Source: Klebsiella africana (GTDB lineage: Bacteria; Pseudomonadota; Gammaproteobacteria; Enterobacterales; Enterobacteriaceae). From it: DNA of 64,000 nucleotides. The notes under the pieces are model-generated. The model was not told the origin of the DNA, searched no databases, and worked only from the letters and a program-made list of their open reading frames with translations. Position numbers and translations under genes: made by a program. The DNA lies in NCBI RefSeq assembly GCF_020526085.1, contig NZ_CP084874.1, positions 2,108,001-2,172,000 of the forward strand, given 5' to 3'. Within the stretch, counting starts at the first letter, position 1. Every line of letters begins with the position of its first letter. Positions 62,884-64,000 of this stretch are shown here, piece after piece.

Positions 62884-63255
62884 TTACCCCGCCAGATGGC
62901 ACACGGCTTCAATATTGTGCCCGTCTGGCGCAATCACAAACGCGGCGTAATAACTGGCGTGGTAGTTTGGTCGTAACCCCGGCGCGCCGTTGTCCTTTCC
63001 TCCGGCGGCCAGCGCCGCCTGCCAGAAGGCATCGACCTGCTCGCGGCTGTCGGCGCGAAAGGCAATGTGCAGCGGCGCCGGTTTTTCCGCACTTTGATAG
63101 AGGCATAGAGAAGCATCCCCGCTGCCGGCCAGCTCTGCGCCGTAGGCTGGTTCACCTTCGCCGACCAGCGTTACGCCAAGCGGGGCCAGGGCCTGTAAAA
63201 AGAACGCTTTGCTGGCGGCATAGTCGCTGACGCCGAATTTCACATGATCGAACAT
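62884..63255 (-). CDS. VOC-superfamily (glyoxalase-like) protein
   Basis: This 123-residue VOC protein starts with MFDHVKFGVSDYAASKAFFL and has LHIAFRADSREQVDAFWQAA and a final SYYAAFVIAPDGHNIEAVCH. It is similar to the VOC protein at 50635-51069, notably in the GG-DNG-PG loop. It is the glyoxalase gene on the right side of the CRISPR locus. AGGAGAG precedes the ATG on the reverse strand. The substrate is unknown. Confidence 0.85.
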   Translation of the reverse strand: MFDHVKFGVSDYAASKAFFLQALAPLGVTLVGEGEPAYGAELAGSGDASLCLYQSAEKPAPLHIAFRADSREQVDAFWQAALAAGGKDNGAPGLRPNYHASYYAAFVIAPDGHNIEAVCHLAG

Positions 63256-63432
63256 ATCTTCTCCTCTCCTGTGGACGGGATATCGCCAGCTGAACGCGTT
63301 AGCTGGAAAACAGATGTAAAATAGTTAACAACGGTTATTAACTTTTTTAACAGCTCAAAATGTTTAATTATTCCTAATACGAGTGTTTACAGACGTTTAA
63401 TCTGCCATGTACCATAAACAAAAAATAACATT

Positions 63433-63448
63433 TGTGATACAAGTCACT
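63433..63448. promoter_or_regulatory. CRP-like site upstream of the gluconate dehydrogenase gene
   Basis: TGTGA-TACAAG-TCACT matches the CRP consensus (TGTGA-N6-TCACA) except for the last base. It lies about 310 bp before the dehydrogenase start within a 501-bp gap (63256-63756). That gap has no convincing gene but holds an inverted repeat GTGAAC-N7-GTTCAC at 63481-63499. Confidence 0.5.
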
Positions 63449-63756
63449 CTTTTTGGGTGCATGGGTAAGCTCAGCGCGGTGTGAACGCCGCCGGTTCACC
63501 GCCTCAAGGTTATGGCAGCACCCTTCTCACGATGACAGTCCGGTGAATTTCTCTCTGATTTCCCGCGTTTCGTTGAGAATCGTCTACTATCCAAACGATA
63601 ACCCTATAAATGATATCGCCTCTGGCGATGTTTTATCCGACTTGCCGGGCCGGGCCAGACGCTAAGCGGTTTAAAAGCGCAATGGTATCGGTTCCAGCAC
63701 GACATTCACTGGTTTTGTCAGCGACAAAAACAGTAATTTTCAATGACAGGAATGTG

Positions 63757-64000
63757 ATGATGTCGAGCGAGAAAACCAACAATTCCAGGCGTGAATTCCT
63801 GGTAAAATCGATGGCGCTGATCCCGACGGTAGTGATTGGCGGCGCGGGAGCTGGTGCCATTGGCGTGGCCACCAGCGCCACCGCGCAGGCGGCCCCCGCT
63901 TCAGAGCCAGCCTCCGGGAACACCGCGGCGGCCAGCGACTGGAAGCCGCAGTTCTTCAACGATCGTGAGTGGGTGTTTATCAACGCCGCCGTCGCTCGCT
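63757..64000 (+). CDS. Gluconate 2-dehydrogenase subunit 3 (gamma), 5' part only
   Basis: The first 81 codons are visible before the window ends. A twin-arginine signal (NSRREFLVKSMALIP) is followed by an Ala-rich stretch and the start of the mature domain (FFNDREWVFINAAVARS), which is characteristic of the small subunit of membrane-bound gluconate 2-dehydrogenase. The flavoprotein and cytochrome c subunits would be expected next. The small subunit is exported with the flavoprotein by Tat, and the enzyme oxidises gluconate to 2-ketogluconate in the periplasm. ACAGGAATGTG precedes the ATG. Confidence 0.85.
   Translation, partial: MMSSEKTNNSRREFLVKSMALIPTVVIGGAGAGAIGVATSATAQAAPASEPASGNTAAASDWKPQFFNDREWVFINAAVAR

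Noticed and set aside
63453..63665. 70-codon open frame before the gluconate dehydrogenase gene
   Set aside because: No ribosome-binding site, no domain and arginine-rich noise-like composition; the region more likely holds the promoter.

Overview
The window is chromosomal DNA of a GC-rich enterobacterium, almost certainly a member of the Klebsiella pneumoniae complex. The evidence is the enteric order sufABCDSE-ldtE-lpp-pykF-fumD with near-E. coli protein sequences, Klebsiella-style REP/BIME repeats, and a type I-E-like CRISPR array lying between an ABC transporter operon and a glyoxalase-family (VOC) gene. I see no rRNA, tRNA, insertion sequence, integrase or prophage gene. Most of the window is dense metabolic and transport DNA.

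Layout. 1-6.5 kb: a partial LysR gene, an NAD-dependent epimerase-like gene, and a TetR regulator followed by a two-gene RND efflux pump. Matching inverted repeats lie upstream of the TetR gene and of the pump. The TetR gene carries a run of ten C near its start. 6.5-8.3 kb: an LldD-type lactate dehydrogenase and a small unknown gene. 8.7-18.1 kb: the Fur-box-controlled suf Fe-S assembly operon, ldtE, lpp, pykF and fumD. 18.1-23 kb: a shikimate/quinate catabolic set (TetR, QuiC-type dehydratase, MFS permease, dehydrogenase). 23-26.6 kb: a ModA-like protein without a signal peptide, convergent with a MolABC-like importer that has a ModE-type Mo-box. 26.9-37 kb: a YfiH-family enzyme, then a sulfur block made of a four-rhodanese protein, a cysteine dioxygenase, a LysR regulator, and a sulfonate monooxygenase/ABC operon with two binding proteins. 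37.0-37.65 kb: a tandem BIME array.

37.7-45 kb: a TonB receptor with a Fur box, divergent from a siderophore ABC operon that ends in an RpiR-type regulator. 45-47.4 kb: a polar amino-acid ABC importer. 47.6-53.8 kb: a DUF1062 protein, two VOC proteins, two MFS exporters and an M20 amidohydrolase. 53.9-57.4 kb: a formate dehydrogenase H paralogue with Cys in place of selenocysteine, and an HcxB-like dehydrogenase. 57.7-61.7 kb: an Fbp/Afu-type ABC importer. 61.9-62.9 kb: a four-repeat CRISPR array with no cas genes, followed by a lower-GC DUF4926-like gene. The window closes with a VOC gene and the start of a gluconate 2-dehydrogenase small subunit.

Themes. Metal and sulfur handling recur: Fe-S assembly, iron uptake, molybdate uptake, a Mo enzyme of the formate dehydrogenase family, sulfonate use and persulfide chemistry. 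The most unusual observations are the poly-C tract in the efflux repressor, the signal-less ModA-like protein beside a Mo-box-controlled importer, the Cys-form FdhF, the alternating active/inactive rhodanese protein, and the cas-less CRISPR remnant with its adjacent orphan gene.
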